DNA of 64,000 nt, from NCBI RefSeq assembly GCF_007997135.1, contig NZ_VORU01000010.1:1-64000 (forward strand). Direction: 5' to 3'. Each line of letters starts with the position of its first letter. Positions within the stretch are counted from its first letter, which is position 1. Position numbers and translations under genes: made by a program. The stretch comes from Aequorivita lipolytica. GTDB lineage: Bacteria > Bacteroidota > Bacteroidia > Flavobacteriales > Flavobacteriaceae. Positions 25,903-34,958 of this stretch are shown one piece after another. Under the pieces are notes generated by a model. The model was not told the origin of the DNA. It saw nothing but the letters and a program-made list of their open reading frames with translations, and did no database searches.

Positions 25903-25903
25903 A

Positions 25904-25968
25904 AGTCCGTCCCCCTAGCCCCCAAAGGGGGGGCTTTCTAAACTCCTCCCCTTTGGAGAGGCAGGAAG
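25904..25968. repeat. GC-rich AAAGTCC...CCCCAAAGGGG-type dispersed repeat
   Basis: Directly after the receptor stop are two hairpin-like blocks: GCCCCC-AAA-GGGGGGGC (25918 on) and CTCCTCCCCTTTGGAGAGG. The sequence family TCC-CCC-(C/T)TTGG(A/G)G is a common extragenic repeat type in Bacteroidota. A related block occurs inside purL at 47819-47851. Confidence 0.6.
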
Positions 25969-25985
25969 GAAACAATTATTCACAA

Positions 25986-26015
25986 AAAAAGGGAGCCAAA
26001 ATTGGTTCCCTTTTT
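25986..26015. terminator. Bidirectional intrinsic terminator
   Basis: AAAAAGGGAGCCAA (25986-25999) pairs with TTGGTTCCCTTTTT (26002-26015), one G-U pair and a 2-nt loop, with A and T tracts on the flanks. It serves the receptor gene and the convergent 57-aa gene. Confidence 0.85.
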
Positions 26016-26034
26016 ATATATTTTTAGTTTGAAG

Positions 26035-26208
26035 TTATTTCTTCAACTCATTTTTACGTTTCTCTTCGCGTTTCATTTTCCAGCTTTCGTAAAGCGATCC
26101 ACCTATCCAATAAGGAAGGATTCCCACCAAAAAGAACATAAGCCAAAAACCCATAGTAAGTATGGCTAAGAAAGCAAGAAATCCTAAATATTGTTCAAAT
26201 GTAAACAT
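26035..26208 (-). CDS. 57-aa single-pass membrane protein
   Basis: Starts at the ATG at 26208 and reads MFTFEQYLGFLAFLAILTMG at its N-terminus; a long hydrophobic stretch (about residues 8-40, including FWLMFFLVGILPYWIGG) is followed by a strongly basic tail (SWKMKREEKRKNELKK). Small helix-plus-basic-tail proteins of this type are conserved in Flavobacteriaceae without known function. It ends just before a shared terminator and is divergent from fumC. Confidence 0.7.
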   Translation of the reverse strand: MFTFEQYLGFLAFLAILTMGFWLMFFLVGILPYWIGGSLYESWKMKREEKRKNELKK

Positions 26209-26310
26209 GATGCAGCAATTTTAAATTAATGCTTCAAAGATAAAAGGTTTTTTTGGAAAACGACAACAAAACTTTTCGATTTATTCACAACAAATAAACA
26301 GCCGTGCGGG

Positions 26311-26341
26311 TTGAACAACTTTTGGCTTTTCGCTACCTTTG
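26311..26341 (+). promoter_or_regulatory. Promoter of the fumarase gene
   Basis: TTG at 26311-26313, a 20-nt spacer and TACCTTTG at 26334-26341. Transcription would start near 26348, giving a leader of about 85 nt that contains the hairpin at 26347-26374. Confidence 0.6.
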
Positions 26342-26346
26342 CCCTC

Positions 26347-26374
26347 GAACTCCGAAGCTTTAGCGAAGGAGTTC
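26347..26374 (+). repeat. Stem-loop in the fumC leader
   Basis: GAACTCC (26347-26353) and GGAGTTC (26368-26374) form a perfect 7-bp stem around GAAGCTTTAGCGAA. It may be a 5' stabilising hairpin or another dispersed element; it lies right at the predicted transcript start. Confidence 0.5.
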
Positions 26375-26434
26375 TGAAAGTCTCAATAGCTTAAGCTGAA
26401 GATCTCAAAATAAATTATAATAAATTATTTCACA

Positions 26435-27820
26435 ATGCAATACAGAATAGAAAAAGACACTATGGGCGAGGTAAAAGTACCTGCCGATAAGCTGTGGGGC
26501 GCACAAACTGAGCGTTCTTTTGAAAATTTTAAAATCGGCCCGAAAGCTTCTATGCCTTTGGAAATTATTTACGGTTTTGCTTATCTTAAAAAAGCAGCAG
26601 CCTATACTAACTGTGAACTCGGCGTTCTTTCTGAAGAAAAAAGAGATTTGATTGCAAAGGTCTGCGATGAAATTTTAGAAGGAAAGCACGACGACCAGTT
26701 TCCATTGGTAATTTGGCAAACCGGAAGCGGCACCCAAAGCAATATGAACGTAAATGAAGTAATTGCCAACCGCGCCCACCAAATTTCAGGAAAAACTATT
26801 GGCGAAGGTGATAAAACACTTCAACCGAATGACGATGTTAACAAATCGCAATCATCAAACGATACTTTCCCAACAGGAATGCACATTGCTGCGTATAAAA
26901 AATTGATTGAAACCACACTTCCCGGTGTTGAGCAACTTCAGAAAACACTTTCCCAAAAAGCTGAAGACTTTAAAAGTGTTGTAAAAATTGGCCGCACCCA
27001 TTTTATGGATGCCACTCCCCTAACCCTCGGTCAAGAATTTGGTGGATACGCCGCACAGTTGGAGCACGGTATAAAAGCGGTGAAAAATACACTCCCACAT
27101 TTAGCAGAGCTCGCTTTAGGCGGAACTGCTGTAGGAACTGGATTAAACACTCCAAAAGGCTACGATGTAAAAGTTGCAGAATACATTGCGAAATTTACTG
27201 ATCTACCTTTTATAACCGCAAAAAATAAATTTGAAGCTCTTGCCGCTCACGATGCTTTTGTAGAAAGTCACGGTGCTTTAAAGCAACTAGCTGTTTCATT
27301 GAATAAAATCGCGAACGATGTGCGGATGCTTGCCAGTGGCCCAAGAAGTGGAATTGGCGAGATCAATATTCCTGCGAATGAGCCCGGTTCTTCAATTATG
27401 CCCGGAAAGGTAAACCCAACGCAGTGCGAAGCATTGACTATGGTTTGCGCACAGGTTATCGGGAACGATATGGCAATAGCCGTCGGCGGAATGCAAGGTC
27501 AGTTTGAGCTGAATGTGTTTAAGCCAGTAATGGCTGCAAACTTCCTTCAATCTGCGCAATTGATTGGTGATGCTTGTGTTTCCTTTGATGTTCACTGTGC
27601 GCAAGGCATTGAGCCAAATCTTGAAGTAATTAAAAAACAGTTAAACAACAGTTTGATGTTGGTAACTGCATTAAACCCAAAAATTGGGTATTACAAAGCT
27701 GCTGAAATTGCAAACACAGCACACAAAAACGGAACTACACTTAAAGAAGAAGCAGTAAACCTAGGATATTTAACCGCGGAAGAATTTGACGAGTGGGTAA
27801 AACCTGAAGAAATGGTCTAA
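26435..27820 (+). CDS. fumC: Class II fumarate hydratase
   Basis: A 461-aa TCA-cycle enzyme that interconverts fumarate and L-malate; cytosolic homotetramer, no iron-sulfur cluster. The start [20 protein letters not shown], the [14 protein letters not shown] substrate loop, the [17 protein letters not shown] segment (catalytic His region), and the superfamily signature [11 protein letters not shown] are all present. Length and order are normal for FumC, and the [11 protein letters not shown] loop with the NMNVNEV sequence separates it from aspartase and argininosuccinate lyase. It has its own promoter and ends in a dispersed-repeat terminator. Confidence 0.95.
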   Translation: MQYRIEKDTMGEVKVPADKLWGAQTERSFENFKIGPKASMPLEIIYGFAYLKKAAAYTNCELGVLSEEKRDLIAKVCDEILEGKHDDQFPLVIWQTGSGTQSNMNVNEVIANRAHQISGKTIGEGDKTLQPNDDVNKSQSSNDTFPTGMHIAAYKKLIETTLPGVEQLQKTLSQKAEDFKSVVKIGRTHFMDATPLTLGQEFGGYAAQLEHGIKAVKNTLPHLAELALGGTAVGTGLNTPKGYDVKVAEYIAKFTDLPFITAKNKFEALAAHDAFVESHGALKQLAVSLNKIANDVRMLASGPRSGIGEINIPANEPGSSIMPGKVNPTQCEALTMVCAQVIGNDMAIAVGGMQGQFELNVFKPVMAANFLQSAQLIGDACVSFDVHCAQGIEPNLEVIKKQLNNSLMLVTALNPKIGYYKAAEIANTAHKNGTTLKEEAVNLGYLTAEEFDEWVKPEEMV

Positions 27821-27845
27821 AAGGCCATAGCTCATAAAAAAAAGA

Positions 27846-27890
27846 CCACGAATTCACGAATATTTCAAATAAACATTCGTGAATTCATGG
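27846..27890. repeat. CCACGAAT-type inverted repeat, copy 2 (probable bidirectional terminator)
   Basis: CCACGAATTCACGAAT (27846-27861) faces ATTCGTGAATTCATGG (27875-27890) with a 13-nt loop. A-rich sequence precedes it and T-rich sequence follows, so it can terminate both fumC and the convergent ccsBA gene. Confidence 0.8.
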
Positions 27891-27899
27891 CTTTTAATT

Positions 27900-30800
27900 T
27901 TATACCTTAGATTTCTTTTTCTTCCCGTAAAACTTCTTATACCTAAAATAAGACACGACGCTTAAAACAACTCCAAAGAGCGTTATCCACCAAACAAAGG
28001 TTGGTGTTGCGGGAGCATCACCACTTGCGTAGCTATGTAGTCCGCTAAGGTAGAAATTCACTCCAAAGTAGGTCATCATAATTGAGGCGTATGCAAACAT
28101 CGCTAAAACGTTGAAGATCCAACGTCCACGAAGCCCCGGAACCAATCTGGCGTGGATTACAAAAGCATAAATCATAATACTAATTAGCGCCCAAGTTTCC
28201 TTAGGATCCCAACCCCAATAACGTCCCCAACTTTCATTGGCCCATTGTCCACCTAAAAAATTTCCGATGGTAAGCAAAACCAGACCAACTGTCAACGCCA
28301 TTTCTGTAATAACGGTAAGTTCGCTTATATTAATTTCCATCTTCTTATAATTGCCCTTTGTGGTAAAAATCATAAGAAACAATGATACTGCTGCCAAAAT
28401 CAATCCTAAGGTGAAAGGGCCATAACTCATTACGATCACGGCTACGTGAATCATTAACCAGTAGCTATCCAATACCGGCTGTAAGGTTGCGATAGACGGA
28501 TCTAACCAATTTTCGTGCGCAACCCATAGAATAATTGCTCCTGCAAAAGCTGTAGCTGCGACCGTTAAATCACTTCGTCTTCCAAAGGATAACCCAAAGA
28601 AAATAGTTGCCCAAGCCACATATATCACAGATTCATAGGCATCACTCCACGGAGCGTGACCGCTTACGTACCAACGCAGCGCCAAACCGAGTGTCATCAG
28701 CGTAAAGAAAATCCACATTAAAATCTTAGAACCTTTAATGAGAGTTCGAAGTATTTTTCGATCCTTGAAAAGTTGTGCAATTATGAATACCAACATCAAA
28801 ATTCCAAAGACTGCAAAATATTTGTAAAGTCTGTTGAAAATATCTGCTTGATTGTAAATAGTTTCTGCACGAAGCTTGTTTTCTGAAGGCATTACGTCGG
28901 CTCCGTACTTTTTCTGAAAATTGGTAATGCTTTCCAAAAATTCATCAGATTGCTTGTAGTCGCCCGTCTCTCTAGATTTTTTCAAACTATCGAAGTATAA
29001 CGGAAGAATATTTTTTGCATAAAGCGAATCCATACCTTGTAATTTAGCTTCACCCAATTCTGGATAAGAAACCCATTTATTTCCTTCATCTTCTGGAATT
29101 GGGAAGATTTTCAAAATACTTCCGCTTAAAGCTGCATTCAGTAATGAAAAGTTTTCGTGTGCTCTAATAAAATCTTTTTGGAATTGATTGGGCGTAGTGG
29201 TGCGTGTTGCTGCTGCTAGATAAGGCTCCAACTTATAATTGCCTTTTTCATCAAACAGATCGAGAAGCGCAATATCCTTTTGCCCGTCTGGAACACCTGC
29301 TACGTGGCGGATGCTATCATTGCCGCGTTTAAGGGCAATAAGCGGTACTTCCACCCAAAGCCGTGGAAATTCGGCCATCGAAATAAAAACCTGGTTGGCA
29401 TCTAAACCTTGATAGGTTTCATTTCTGCTAATTTTACGCAAAAGTTCGCTAGCAAAGGTATTTACAGGCTTCATACGCCCGTTATCTTGAATTATTAAAT
29501 GGCCAAACTTAGCAGCATGCTCCTTGCTTACAGCGTTCGCCTGTATCAATGAATCTATTTGTTGCTTTGGCACAGCTGTGTGTGCAGATGGGGCATGTTG
29601 CTGTGCAATTCCCGAAAGTGACAAAAGCAACACCATGATTGTAATCATGTTTTTCTTTTTGCGTTTTATTTTATTCAAAATTTCTTCCAATTTCCCGAAA
29701 CGGCTGTGCTTGCTGAAAAGTATAGCCATCAAGCCAAAGTAAAGGAAAAAATAACCGATGTAAGTAATCCAAGTTCCCCACCAATCGTGGTTTACTGATA
29801 GAATTGTTCCACCCTCGTCTGGATCAAAACCCGACTGGAAAAAACGGTACCCTTGATGGTCTAAAACATTGTTCATAAAAATATCTGCATCAAAATGGGT
29901 TTTGTCCGCATCGATTACGGTTACTTTACTTTTAAAGGAAGAATACCCTTTTTCAGTGCCCGGATATTTTTCAGCGATAAAATCATTGAGTGTAATGCTG
30001 AATGGAAGTTCAATACTCTCAGACCCATAGCTAGAATAAACTTTAAGGCCAGCAATTTCGGTTTCTACAGGGTTTGGCGCAGTTCCTCTTCCACCGAGCA
30101 TTGCAACGGTTTTCGTTTCTTCGCCTGAAGATACTTCAACAATTAGTGCGTCTTGATTACTTGGCTGGTCTGCAGTTGCTTTAACAATTCCAAACTCTCC
30201 TTTGGTAATTGGCTCTGGCGCAACAAAAGCAATACCGCCCAATCTATAAAGCGATCGCAAATTAAAAGCTTGAACGCTATCTGCCGTAACTTCTCCTTGC
30301 ATTTGGTCGGCCATCCGCATAAAGTTACCTTCAAAAGGGCTGGAAATGGTGTAATTACCATCTTCGGAATACGAAATATTTATTGCCCCTTCCGTTGGTT
30401 TGTTTATGGCGAAAAGAATATTGTGAATGTTTGAAACCTCTCCTACTTTCACCCAATGGTCATGGCGTTCGCCATCACCAGATTCTACAATTTTCAGGTA
30501 TTCCGCTCCGTTTTCGTTCGGCGTCAATCCTTCGGTAGCACCTTTTATAAATTCCTTAAATTTTATTGTTACTGGCTGATTGTTATAGTCGGTATCTATG
30601 CTGAAATCATTATTCAGTCTCTCGGAAAGTCTAAGTTTTTTTGGTTTAACCTTTCTTCGCTGAGCTACTCCATCAATCATATAATCTCCATCAATAAATA
30701 CATCAAGATATGTTTGTTCTGAAAGGATAGCGTTTTCCGTTTCACCTTCCCTAATGTGAATAACTCCTTCATAACCAATATAACGTGTAACGAACGCACC

Positions 30801-31082
30801 AAAAATTACCAAAATGAAAGCTAAATGCAGCATCAAAGAGGCCCACATTTTGCGTTTGTGAAGGTTGTATCGAAAAATGTTTCCCACAAAATTTATCATG
30901 AACAGCGCCATAATTGCCTCAAACCACCAAGCATTATAGATAAGCTCTCTAGTGTAGGGTGTTGGCGGACTCTGCGCAGAGGCGTCCAAAAAGGTGCCAA
31001 CAGCCATCGCGATGGCATAAACAAGAAATAAAACAGCGGTTAATCGGGTGGAGAAAAGAACGGAAGCAATCTTTTTTTGCAT
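27900..31082 (-). CDS. ccsA: Cytochrome c biogenesis protein CcsBA (ResB-ResC fusion)
   Basis: A 1060-aa System II cytochrome c synthase that exports haem and attaches it to CXXCH apoproteins in the periplasm. The N-terminal part is ResB/CcsB-like: TM segments near residues 10-30, 55-70 and 80-100, a large periplasmic domain, then a TM around residue 440. The C-terminal part is CcsA/ResC-like with multiple TM helices and the tryptophan-rich haem motif WGRYWGWDPKETWAL (about residue 955) plus flanking His residues. A periplasmic insert of roughly 250 residues between the halves is usual in Bacteroidota. The gene follows the truncated haemoglobin gene on the same strand (62-nt gap). Confidence 0.93.
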   Translation of the reverse strand: MQKKIASVLFSTRLTAVLFLVYAIAMAVGTFLDASAQSPPTPYTRELIYNAWWFEAIMALFMINFVGNIFRYNLHKRKMWASLMLHLAFILVIFGAFVTRYIGYEGVIHIREGETENAILSEQTYLDVFIDGDYMIDGVAQRRKVKPKKLRLSERLNNDFSIDTDYNNQPVTIKFKEFIKGATEGLTPNENGAEYLKIVESGDGERHDHWVKVGEVSNIHNILFAINKPTEGAINISYSEDGNYTISSPFEGNFMRMADQMQGEVTADSVQAFNLRSLYRLGGIAFVAPEPITKGEFGIVKATADQPSNQDALIVEVSSGEETKTVAMLGGRGTAPNPVETEIAGLKVYSSYGSESIELPFSITLNDFIAEKYPGTEKGYSSFKSKVTVIDADKTHFDADIFMNNVLDHQGYRFFQSGFDPDEGGTILSVNHDWWGTWITYIGYFFLYFGLMAILFSKHSRFGKLEEILNKIKRKKKNMITIMVLLLSLSGIAQQHAPSAHTAVPKQQIDSLIQANAVSKEHAAKFGHLIIQDNGRMKPVNTFASELLRKISRNETYQGLDANQVFISMAEFPRLWVEVPLIALKRGNDSIRHVAGVPDGQKDIALLDLFDEKGNYKLEPYLAAATRTTTPNQFQKDFIRAHENFSLLNAALSGSILKIFPIPEDEGNKWVSYPELGEAKLQGMDSLYAKNILPLYFDSLKKSRETGDYKQSDEFLESITNFQKKYGADVMPSENKLRAETIYNQADIFNRLYKYFAVFGILMLVFIIAQLFKDRKILRTLIKGSKILMWIFFTLMTLGLALRWYVSGHAPWSDAYESVIYVAWATIFFGLSFGRRSDLTVAATAFAGAIILWVAHENWLDPSIATLQPVLDSYWLMIHVAVIVMSYGPFTLGLILAAVSLFLMIFTTKGNYKKMEINISELTVITEMALTVGLVLLTIGNFLGGQWANESWGRYWGWDPKETWALISIMIYAFVIHARLVPGLRGRWIFNVLAMFAYASIMMTYFGVNFYLSGLHSYASGDAPATPTFVWWITLFGVVLSVVSYFRYKKFYGKKKKSKV

Positions 31083-31144
31083 TACAGGAAATTTTGGCGC
31101 AAAAATAAGGAATTATGCCCATTTAGACTACTGAAATCTGTTAA

Positions 31145-31552
31145 CTATTCAGGCTTTTTCGCGTCTTTATTTCTGGCGTTAAAAATGTTCAAGTGAATAA
31201 AGGTTCCCATGTTGCGGGCACGGTTAATCGCGATCTGAGCCGTTTCGCCCTCAAAGAGTTCGTCAACCGTTTCTATCCAAAGATTAATCCAAGTTCCAAA
31301 GTGAAGTTCGTTAATGGTGTGGCCTACTTTTTTGTCCACCTCAATATGCGCATGAAGCGGGTTACCGAAATATTTTCTTTTAAAGAAGAGGTTTGTTTCC
31401 CAAAAATCGGTCAACAATTTAAGATGTGTTTCCCAATCAGTGATAATTCCGTTAAAAATAGGCCCGAGAAGCGCGTCTTTCCTAACTTTTGAATAGAACG
31501 TATTTACTAGCAAAGAAACATCTTCGCGGGATTCAATTTTCTTTTTTATCAT
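31145..31552 (-). CDS. Group III truncated haemoglobin
   Basis: A 135-aa 2/2 globin. It shows the compact fold markers: an early DVSLLVNTFYSKVRKD helix, FWETNLFFKRKYFGNP, and the proximal His in NELHFGTWINLWIETVDELF. Group III globins bind O2 or NO; in several bacteria they are linked to microaerobic growth and NO stress. The gene starts 3 nt after the stop of the small membrane protein gene upstream, so these two are coupled, and a Crp/Fnr regulator is divergent. Together this suggests oxygen- or NO-controlled expression. Confidence 0.85.
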   Translation of the reverse strand: MIKKKIESREDVSLLVNTFYSKVRKDALLGPIFNGIITDWETHLKLLTDFWETNLFFKRKYFGNPLHAHIEVDKKVGHTINELHFGTWINLWIETVDELFEGETAQIAINRARNMGTFIHLNIFNARNKDAKKPE

Positions 31553-31554
31553 AT

Positions 31555-31842
31555 TTATAGCAACGTAATTAATATCAATAACAAATTTGCCACTAAACTA
31601 ACTACAAGCAGCCAAAAAGTGAATTTTCTATTTATGCCAGCCAATAATGCCGCATTATAGCCCATACATAATGCAACACATATTGTAAGCTCAATGCCAG
31701 AAATTATGCTGGTTCCCTGCGCCAAAACGGTCATGGCGGCAATAGAGCCAATGCAACTGTTTAGAATAATGGTTAGGGGAATATACATATAATAGTCGTA
31801 CTCAAATTCGTCTTGTAGCTTTTTTATAGAAAGGGTTTTCAT
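31555..31842 (-). CDS. Small membrane protein, operon partner of the globin
   Basis: A 95-aa protein starting at the ATG at 31842 (MKTLSIKKLQDEFEYDYYMY); the longer frame from 31893 would run through the divergent promoter region. Three hydrophobic segments (about residues 20-42, 47-66 and 70-94) suggest a three-helix inner-membrane protein. I do not recognise a family. Gene coupling with the haemoglobin suggests a linked role, for instance in respiratory or NO adaptation, but nothing in its sequence shows a cofactor site. Confidence 0.65.
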   Translation of the reverse strand: MKTLSIKKLQDEFEYDYYMYIPLTIILNSCIGSIAAMTVLAQGTSIISGIELTICVALCMGYNAALLAGINRKFTFWLLVVSLVANLLLILITLL

Positions 31843-31900
31843 AATATGAATAGGGTTTTGATTTTTAAAATGTAAATTTACAATGCGAAACAACCCTTAT

Positions 31901-31920
31901 TTTATGAGGCAAATCATAAA
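31901..31920. promoter_or_regulatory. Crp/Fnr-type palindrome at the start of the regulator gene
   Basis: TTTATGA-GGCAAA-TCATAAA: a perfect 7-bp inverted repeat with a 6-nt spacer, ending 3 nt before the regulator's ATG (31924). The geometry (two half-sites in about 20 bp) is that of Crp/Fnr dimers. Position over the start suggests autorepression; the site is also 59 nt from the divergent globin operon start. Confidence 0.6.
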
Positions 31921-31923
31921 GCA

Positions 31924-32511
31924 ATGATTCCTGAAAATCTACTATTGGATTACAGCGCGACTCTTGAAAACAAAGGCGCTTCTGAAATTATTATTTCTGA
32001 AAAAAGCCGTGCCGATTTCTATTTTCAAATAAAAACGGGGGAGATTAAAATGTTCAACCTAAACGAACAGGGAAAGGAATTTGTTCAGGGAATTTTCTAT
32101 GATGGCGAAAGTTTTGGTGAGCCGCCATTGTTTGGTGATTTTAAATATCCTGCTTCTGCGGTGGCGGTAAAACCTACCCAACTTTTCAAGCTCAGTAAAA
32201 CAAATCTTTTTAAACTGCTCACCAATAACCCTGAGATTAATTTAAAGTTCACCAAAGCTCTGGCAAAAAGGCTTTACTACAAAGCCACAATTTTAAAAGA
32301 AATATCCGTACATCCACCCGAACACCGTATTTTGGCGCTAATAGATTTCTTGAAAAGGAAGGATGGATCTGACAAACTTTTTCAAGTGGAACTTACCTGT
32401 CAGCAGATTGCAGATTTAACCGGGCAACGTGTAGAGACAGTTATTCGCGCAATAAAACAATTGGAAATAGACGGTGAGATAAAACTAATAAATCGTAAAG
32501 TATTCCGTTGA
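31924..32511 (+). CDS. Crp/Fnr family transcriptional regulator
   Basis: A 195-aa regulator: an N-terminal cyclic-nucleotide-binding-like beta-roll (about residues 20-115, with GEIKMFNLNEQGKEFVQGIF and DGESFGEPPLF), a dimer helix, and a C-terminal winged HTH (LTCQQIADLTGQRVETVIRA). It lacks an N-terminal cysteine cluster, so it is not a classical iron-sulfur FNR; the effector may be haem, NO, or none. It is divergent from the small membrane protein-globin-ccsBA genes and is preceded by its own palindrome, so it probably controls them and itself. Confidence 0.88.
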   Translation: MIPENLLLDYSATLENKGASEIIISEKSRADFYFQIKTGEIKMFNLNEQGKEFVQGIFYDGESFGEPPLFGDFKYPASAVAVKPTQLFKLSKTNLFKLLTNNPEINLKFTKALAKRLYYKATILKEISVHPPEHRILALIDFLKRKDGSDKLFQVELTCQQIADLTGQRVETVIRAIKQLEIDGEIKLINRKVFR

Positions 32512-32521
32512 AAATAAGAGA

Positions 32522-32604
32522 AAAGAACAAAGAAGAAAGAAGAAAGAGAAAAATGTAAAGTCAAAATCTGGAAGATTGTCTTTTTTCTTTCTTCTTTGTT
32601 CTTT
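32522..32604. terminator. Long A/G-C/T hairpin after the regulator gene
   Basis: AAAGAACAAAGAAGAAAG (32522-32539) is perfectly complementary to 32587-32604. The purine-only arm and pyrimidine-only arm with a 47-nt loop end the regulator transcript; such hairpins also occur as dispersed repeats in the group. Confidence 0.6.
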
Positions 32605-32686
32605 CTTCTGAAAACGGCAAGTATTTATATCTTATAAACCTTACCTTTTGAAATATGAAAAATTTAAAAAAAGCTAACTTCGCACT

Positions 32687-33451
32687 ATGATAAAGGTTGT
32701 TTTTTTAGGCTTCGGAAATGTTAATAGTCATTTATTTAATGCTTTACATGAAAAAACAGAAGTTTCTATTGTACAGGTATTTAACAGAAATTTTATTAAA
32801 ATGATTTCACCTTTTGAAAGCATTTCTTTTACTGATGATATTTCAAAAATAAAAGAAGCCGATATTTACATCATAGGAATTCCCGATGACGCCATTTCAA
32901 GTTTTTCTGAAAGCTTGCAATTTCAAAACAAATTTGTTGTACACACTTCTGGCGGAGCTGCAATGAATGTGCTTTCCTCAAAAAACCGCCGTGGTATTTT
33001 TTATCCATTGCAAACCTTTTCAAAACAGCGTGGAGTAGATTTTAAAGAAATTCCTATTTGCATAGAAGCAGAAAATTCATCGGATTTGGAACTACTTGAA
33101 AAATTAGGCAAAACCATTTCAGAAAAAGTGATTGAAATTTCTTCCGAAAAAAAAGAGAAGCTTCATTTGGCGGCTGTTTTTGTGAATAATTTTACCAATC
33201 ATTTATACCAAATAGGAAGTGAAATTTTAGAAAAAGATAATTTGCCTTTTGACTTGCTAAAACCGCTAATTATGGAAACCGCTTCAAAAATAGAGAACCT
33301 TTCGCCCGAAGAAGCGCAAACTGGCCCAGCGAAGCGAAATGACAAAAAGACAATTGAAAAACATTTAAATTTGTTGCCAGAAGGGCCTCACAAAAAACTC
33401 TACGCGCTTTTTACAGAGCAATTAAACCAGAAATATGGAAAGAAGCTATAA
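32687..33451 (+). CDS. Rossmann-like and DUF2520 domain protein
   Basis: A 254-aa cytosolic protein. The N-terminus IKVVFLGFGNVNSHL is a dinucleotide-binding GxGxxxxH fold; the middle (IGIPDDAISSF, then HTSGGAAMNVL) and the C-terminal helical domain (LHLAAVFVNNFTNHLYQIG, then GPAKRNDKKTIEKHL) match the Rossmann-like/DUF2520 pair related to short-chain and 6-phosphogluconate-type dehydrogenases. The substrate is unknown. It overlaps the next gene by 17 nt and opens a block DUF2520-KdsC-UbiA-Maf that I recognise as common in Flavobacteriaceae. Confidence 0.88.
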   Translation: MIKVVFLGFGNVNSHLFNALHEKTEVSIVQVFNRNFIKMISPFESISFTDDISKIKEADIYIIGIPDDAISSFSESLQFQNKFVVHTSGGAAMNVLSSKNRRGIFYPLQTFSKQRGVDFKEIPICIEAENSSDLELLEKLGKTISEKVIEISSEKKEKLHLAAVFVNNFTNHLYQIGSEILEKDNLPFDLLKPLIMETASKIENLSPEEAQTGPAKRNDKKTIEKHLNLLPEGPHKKLYALFTEQLNQKYGKKL

Positions 33452-33968
33452 AGAATATCTAAAACAAATAACCACATTCATTTTTGATATAGACGGTGTT
33501 CTTACCGATGGCACTATACAAGTAAATACCCAAGGCGAAATGTTCCGAACTATGAATATTAAAGACGGTTACGGTCTTAAAACCGCTGTCGAGCAAGGCT
33601 TTCACGTTTGTGTAATTTCTGGCGGAACAAACGAAGGTGTGCGTGTTCGTCTTGAAAATTTAGGAATTAAGGACATCTTTTTGGGCGCCCACCACAAAAC
33701 TAAAATCTTGGAAGATTACTTAATAGCCAATAATCTAAAACGCGAAAACATATTATACATGGGTGATGATCTGCCTGATTTTGAAATAATGCAGGAAGTT
33801 GGCTTGCCCACCTGCCCGCAAAACGCTGTGCAAGAAATTAAAGCAATCTCGAAATATATTTCACACAAAAAAGGCGGCAAAGGCTGCGTTCGCGATGTAA
33901 TTGAGCAAGTTTTGAAAGTTCAGGGCAAATGGATGGCAACTGAAAGCGTGAGCGCAAAATATGATTAA
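33435..33968 (+). CDS. KdsC-like HAD phosphatase
   Basis: A 177-aa HAD-superfamily phosphatase of the C0 (capless) KdsC type. Motif I is FDIDGVLTDGT with nucleophile D18 and acid D20; motif II is VISGGTNEGV; motif IV is YMGDDLPDFEIM. KdsC removes phosphate from 3-deoxy-D-manno-octulosonate 8-phosphate in lipopolysaccharide synthesis and forms tetramers. No kdsA or kdsB is in view, so the exact substrate is inferred from family. It overlaps the DUF2520 gene. Confidence 0.85.
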   Translation: MERSYKEYLKQITTFIFDIDGVLTDGTIQVNTQGEMFRTMNIKDGYGLKTAVEQGFHVCVISGGTNEGVRVRLENLGIKDIFLGAHHKTKILEDYLIANNLKRENILYMGDDLPDFEIMQEVGLPTCPQNAVQEIKAISKYISHKKGGKGCVRDVIEQVLKVQGKWMATESVSAKYD

Positions 33969-34046
33969 GCTAGAAGATGGATGCTTGACAACGGAAAAAA
34001 TTTGTCTTCTGCCATCCGTCACCTGTCAAACACAAAACCTTAAACC

Positions 34047-34958
34047 TTGAATTATTTAAGACTTATCCGCTACCAAAACCTGATTTTTATAGCTTTGGTA
34101 CAAATTTTTATAAAATACGGACTGTTCCTTCCCTTTGGAATTGAAACCACTTTAAACACTTTTGGCTTTGTATTAATGGTTATAGCTACACTCTGTATTA
34201 CTGCCGGCGGAAACATTATAAACGATATTTATGATGTAGAAATTGACAAAATCAACAAGCCGACAAAAATTTTAATCGGTAGGAAAATTACCGAACGAAA
34301 CGCTAATCGTCTTTTTATTATTTTAAATGTTATTGGGGTTGCAATCGGTTTTTACCTCGCCAATATTATTGAAAGACCAAGTTTCGCAGCGCTCTTCATC
34401 GGAATCTCAGCGCTGCTCTATTTGTACGCTTCCTATTTAAAAGGGATGCTGTTTGTTGGCAATTTGTTGATTTCCGTTTTGGTTGCAATGAGTCTGATAA
34501 TAGTGCTGCTTTTCGATTTACTTCCCGTAATTACACCACAAAACCAAGCCCCACAATCGGTAGTTTTTAAAATTGTTCTTCAGTACGCTCTCTTTGCGTT
34601 TTTCATCAATTTAATACGTGAAATCGTAAAAGATTTACAAGACATAAACGGCGACAAAAAAGGTGAAATGAATACCTTGCCCATTGCACTAGGAAGAAAA
34701 AGAACAACAAAAATTGTTTTTGGCATGGGCGCTTTTATGGTTTTGGGCATCGTGGTTTATATGTATGAGCATTTGTACAACGAACAAATTTTACTACTTT
34801 ATTTCCTCTTTGCTATTGTTGCGCCACTACTCTATTTTTGCATAAAAGCTTGGGATGCTAAGACGTCAAAGGAATTTGGTTTTCTTTCTAAGCTTCTAAA
34901 AATTATTATGTTTTTGGGTGTCTGTTCCATTCCGCTAATTCAAATTATAATTGCATAA
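34047..34958 (+). CDS. UbiA family prenyltransferase
   Basis: A 303-aa membrane prenyltransferase with eight or nine hydrophobic helices. The first Asp-rich motif is NIINDIYDVEIDKINKP (N-D-x-x-D-x-x-x-D) and the second DLQDINGDKKGEMNTLP (D-x-x-x-D), which bind the Mg-diphosphate of the prenyl donor. Flavobacterial members are often named geranylgeranylglycerol-phosphate geranylgeranyltransferase, by similarity to the archaeal lipid enzyme; the acceptor here is not proven. The start is TTG at 34047, preceded by an in-frame TAA 6 nt upstream, so no longer start exists. The stop shares one base with the Maf start (TAATG). Confidence 0.87.
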   Translation: MNYLRLIRYQNLIFIALVQIFIKYGLFLPFGIETTLNTFGFVLMVIATLCITAGGNIINDIYDVEIDKINKPTKILIGRKITERNANRLFIILNVIGVAIGFYLANIIERPSFAALFIGISALLYLYASYLKGMLFVGNLLISVLVAMSLIIVLLFDLLPVITPQNQAPQSVVFKIVLQYALFAFFINLIREIVKDLQDINGDKKGEMNTLPIALGRKRTTKIVFGMGAFMVLGIVVYMYEHLYNEQILLLYFLFAIVAPLLYFCIKAWDAKTSKEFGFLSKLLKIIMFLGVCSIPLIQIIIA

